The translations under genes and the position numbers were made by a program. The notes below the pieces were generated by a model. That model worked only from the letters and a program-made list of their open reading frames with translations, was not told where the DNA came from and ran no database searches. From the NCBI GenBank assembly GCA_021780275.1, contig JAJXZC010000632.1:1-5654 (forward strand): a DNA stretch of 5,654 bases, in the 5' to 3' direction. Below are positions 5,530 to 5,654 of this stretch, piece after piece; the first letter of the stretch is position 1, and each line of letters begins with the position of its first letter. The DNA is from Pseudomonadota bacterium (GTDB lineage Bacteria; Pseudomonadota; Alphaproteobacteria; Parvibaculales; Parvibaculaceae).

Positions 5530-5546
5530 CTCTCACTCCGACCATT
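5530..5546. other. attR core (17-bp direct repeat)
   Basis: CTCTCACTCCGACCATT is an exact copy of the attL core at 61-77. It represents the displaced tRNA 3' end and is not preceded by the rest of a tRNA, so it is a crossover remnant and not a second tRNA gene. Confidence 0.92.
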
Positions 5547-5654
5547 CTAACTCACCGCCAGTTGAGTTATCGGCGAAGGCGATGACTGTCGCCTTTCCGC
5601 CCCGCCTTGGCCGGCCATCCGCCCGCCTGGCGGAATTTCCAGCACGCGATCTCG
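5547..5654. other. Chromosomal flank beyond the element
   Basis: This is the sequence expected directly downstream of the tRNA in an uninterrupted locus. Several short open frames cross it on both strands, including a minus-strand tail ending in TAG at 5547-5549, but none is long enough to call. It contains two small inverted repeats, the second terminator-like. Confidence 0.5.
5576..5598 (+). terminator. Terminator-like hairpin, probably the original tRNA terminator
   Basis: AAGGCGA (5576-5582) pairs with TCGCCTT (5589-5595) over a six-base loop, and one more T then CC follow, so the T-tail is short. A second inverted pair, TAACTCA/TGAGTTA (5548-5569), lies just before it. In the empty site the hairpin would stand about 30 bases after the tRNA CCA, a suitable distance for its terminator; the insertion has moved it 5.5 kb away. 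Confidence 0.4.

Larger units (their letters stand above)
61..5546. mobile_element. Small tRNA-Pro integrative element (satellite-like), about 5.47 kb
   Basis: An exact 17-bp direct repeat, CTCTCACTCCGACCATT, occurs at 61-77 (tRNA 3' end) and 5530-5546. It brackets a tyrosine integrase, an AlpA-like regulator, a DUF927 ATPase and four other small genes, all on the minus strand. This is the usual anatomy of an element integrated by a P4-type integrase at a tRNA 3' end. No structural phage gene, terminase, relaxase or recognisable cargo is visible. The closest known type is a minimal phage satellite; a decayed larger island is less likely because all genes look intact and are tightly packed. 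Both boundaries are well supported, while the satellite label is inference. Confidence 0.9.

Noticed and set aside
5521..5546. A second tRNA gene at the right end
   Set aside because: Only the 17-bp 3' segment is present; upstream bases do not form anticodon or D arms.
5582..5654. Plus-strand gene start (ATG at 5582) running off the window
   Set aside because: Only 24 codons are visible, the ATG lies inside the terminator-like hairpin, and other frames in the flank are equally open.

Overview
The window holds one small integrated genetic element, nearly all of it, sitting in a tRNA-Pro gene of a GC-rich bacterium. The tRNA sequence, GC-rich codon use and gene families (DUF927 ATPase, AlpA-type regulator, short XRE protein ending in GGVRLR, VTG-repeat protein) fit an alphaproteobacterium, probably Rhizobiales-like. 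That placement is inference from family resemblance, not from a search.

Layout. The tRNA-Pro(CGG) gene occupies 1-75; its first two bases lie outside the window. Its 3' end forms attL, a 17-bp core at 61-77 repeated exactly at 5530-5546 (attR). The distance between the cores makes the element about 5469 bp. Bases 78-289 are gene-free but carry a tandem pair of 12-bp-spaced repeats. All seven protein genes lie on the minus strand. Read in their own direction they are: a P4-type tyrosine integrase (5377-4154), an unrecognised 212-aa protein (4060-3422), then, after a promoter-like region with repeats, a five-gene cluster: AlpA-like DNA-binding protein (3334-3143), 67-aa small protein (3141-2938), DUF927 ATPase/helicase-like protein (2941-1052), 188-aa VTG-repeat protein (1062-496) and XRE-type HTH protein (499-290). 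Within this cluster each junction is a 1-nt gap or a short overlap, so it is almost certainly one operon. Bases 5547-5654 are chromosomal flank with a terminator-like hairpin.

How it may work. The integrase recombines attL and attR; paired GGTCTTACA-type repeats at both ends look like its arm-binding sites. The AlpA-like protein is the likely excisionase or transcriptional switch, and a 10-bp inverted repeat covers its own start region. DUF927 supplies a replicative ATPase. A cluster of nine GTTAC/GTAAC-core repeats around a T-tract lies inside the next gene and looks like an iteron origin. The core is read in all three coding frames, which argues for selection on the DNA rather than the peptide. 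No capsid, terminase, primase, conjugation or recognisable defence gene is visible. The whole resembles a minimal phage satellite or mini-integrative element, but dependence on a helper is not shown by the sequence.
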